Shown here one piece after another: positions 63,845 through 64,000 of a stretch of 64,000 nucleotides of DNA. The translations under genes were made by a program, and so were the position numbers. The stretch is from contig JAJFJF010000003.1 in NCBI GenBank assembly GCA_021774255.1, forward strand, positions 1-64,000. The letters are read 5' to 3'. Positions within the stretch are counted from its first letter, which is position 1; the number at the start of each line of letters is the position of its first letter. The stretch comes from Gammaproteobacteria bacterium. Lineage in GTDB: Bacteria; Pseudomonadota; Gammaproteobacteria; JAJFJF01. The notes beneath the pieces are model-generated. The model made no database searches, was not told the DNA's origin, and saw only the letters and a program-made list of their open reading frames with translations.

Positions 63845-64000
63845 ACGGCACATCGTTCGTGCACGCTTTCAAGCTTTCAAAAACAACGACGCATCTTTTC
63901 TTTTTCGACAGATTTTTTTACTTTTTTTAAAATACCCTAAAATTTGTTACTAAAATAACTCTCTTACTTTCCCCTCTCCAGATCTCATTACTTTTCCCTT
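63845..64000. other. Terminal intergenic region
   Basis: 156 bp, AT-rich with T runs, no gene. A sequence near 63942-63970 (TACCCT then TTTGTTAC) recalls the shared upstream element but has two extra bases between blocks. Confidence 0.3.

Noticed and set aside
63942-63975. Possible seventh copy of the shared upstream element
   Set aside because: TACCCT and TTGTTAC are present, but with two extra bases between the blocks and no CYAT; no downstream gene is visible in the window.

Overview
The window looks like a stretch of a gammaproteobacterial chromosome. The core genes support this: sspA/sspB, petABC, rplM-rpsI, yhcB beside degQ, a MoxR/Bat operon, folA-thyA-lgt, yajQ, ubiD, rpmE and bioD. 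Eukaryote-like genes (two HEAT-like solenoid proteins, two ankyrin proteins and other candidate host-interaction proteins) lie between the core genes. This suggests a host-associated or intracellular lineage, perhaps Legionellales-like. That placement is an inference; there is no rRNA here to settle it.

Positions 1 to about 12,580 are the right part of an integrated mobile element that enters from the left. It sits at the 3' end of a tRNA-Lys gene (12583-12658), beside a tyrosine integrase and an excisionase-like protein. It carries a VRR-NUC nuclease (cut by the window edge), a noncoding stretch with origin-like features, a DUF3987 protein with a Toprim protein and an OB-fold protein, and a RecT/YqaJ recombination module. 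It also carries a small operon encoding a ribbon-helix-helix protein, a DprA-like protein and a phosphoribosyltransferase, which resembles the ShosTA-type anti-phage toxin-antitoxin pair. No phage structural genes are visible.

Positions 12.6-27 kb are mostly conserved chromosome: an outer-membrane protein and AmpG-like permease, a glycosyltransferase, sspAB, the cytochrome bc1 operon, L13/S9, an HU protein with a lysine-rich repeat tail, yhcB and degQ. From 27 to 41 kb, accessory genes alternate with core genes: two HEAT-like paralogues, a truncated DUF234-type ATPase gene, nif3, a phosphate uptake cluster (DUF47, Pit, OprO/P-like porin), a proline/acid-rich protein and an EamA permease. From 41.2 to 49.7 kb lie the MoxR-DUF58-DUF4381-VWA-VWA/TPR-BatD operon and yajQ. 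From 50 to 56.5 kb lies the operon lgt-thyA-folA-M3 peptidase-S8 protease (minus strand). The right end has a frameshifted ankyrin gene, a TSUP permease, ubiD, a small membrane protein, rpmE, bioD and a secreted ankyrin protein.

The most notable observation is a gap-free upstream element of about 32 bp that occurs six times. It appears ahead of both HEAT-like genes, both ankyrin genes, the proline/acid-rich gene and the small membrane protein gene, and I did not see it ahead of the core genes. It looks like a common promoter or activator site for a dispersed regulon of candidate host-interaction genes. Several of these genes are also followed by a repeat beginning GGGGTCAGACAC.
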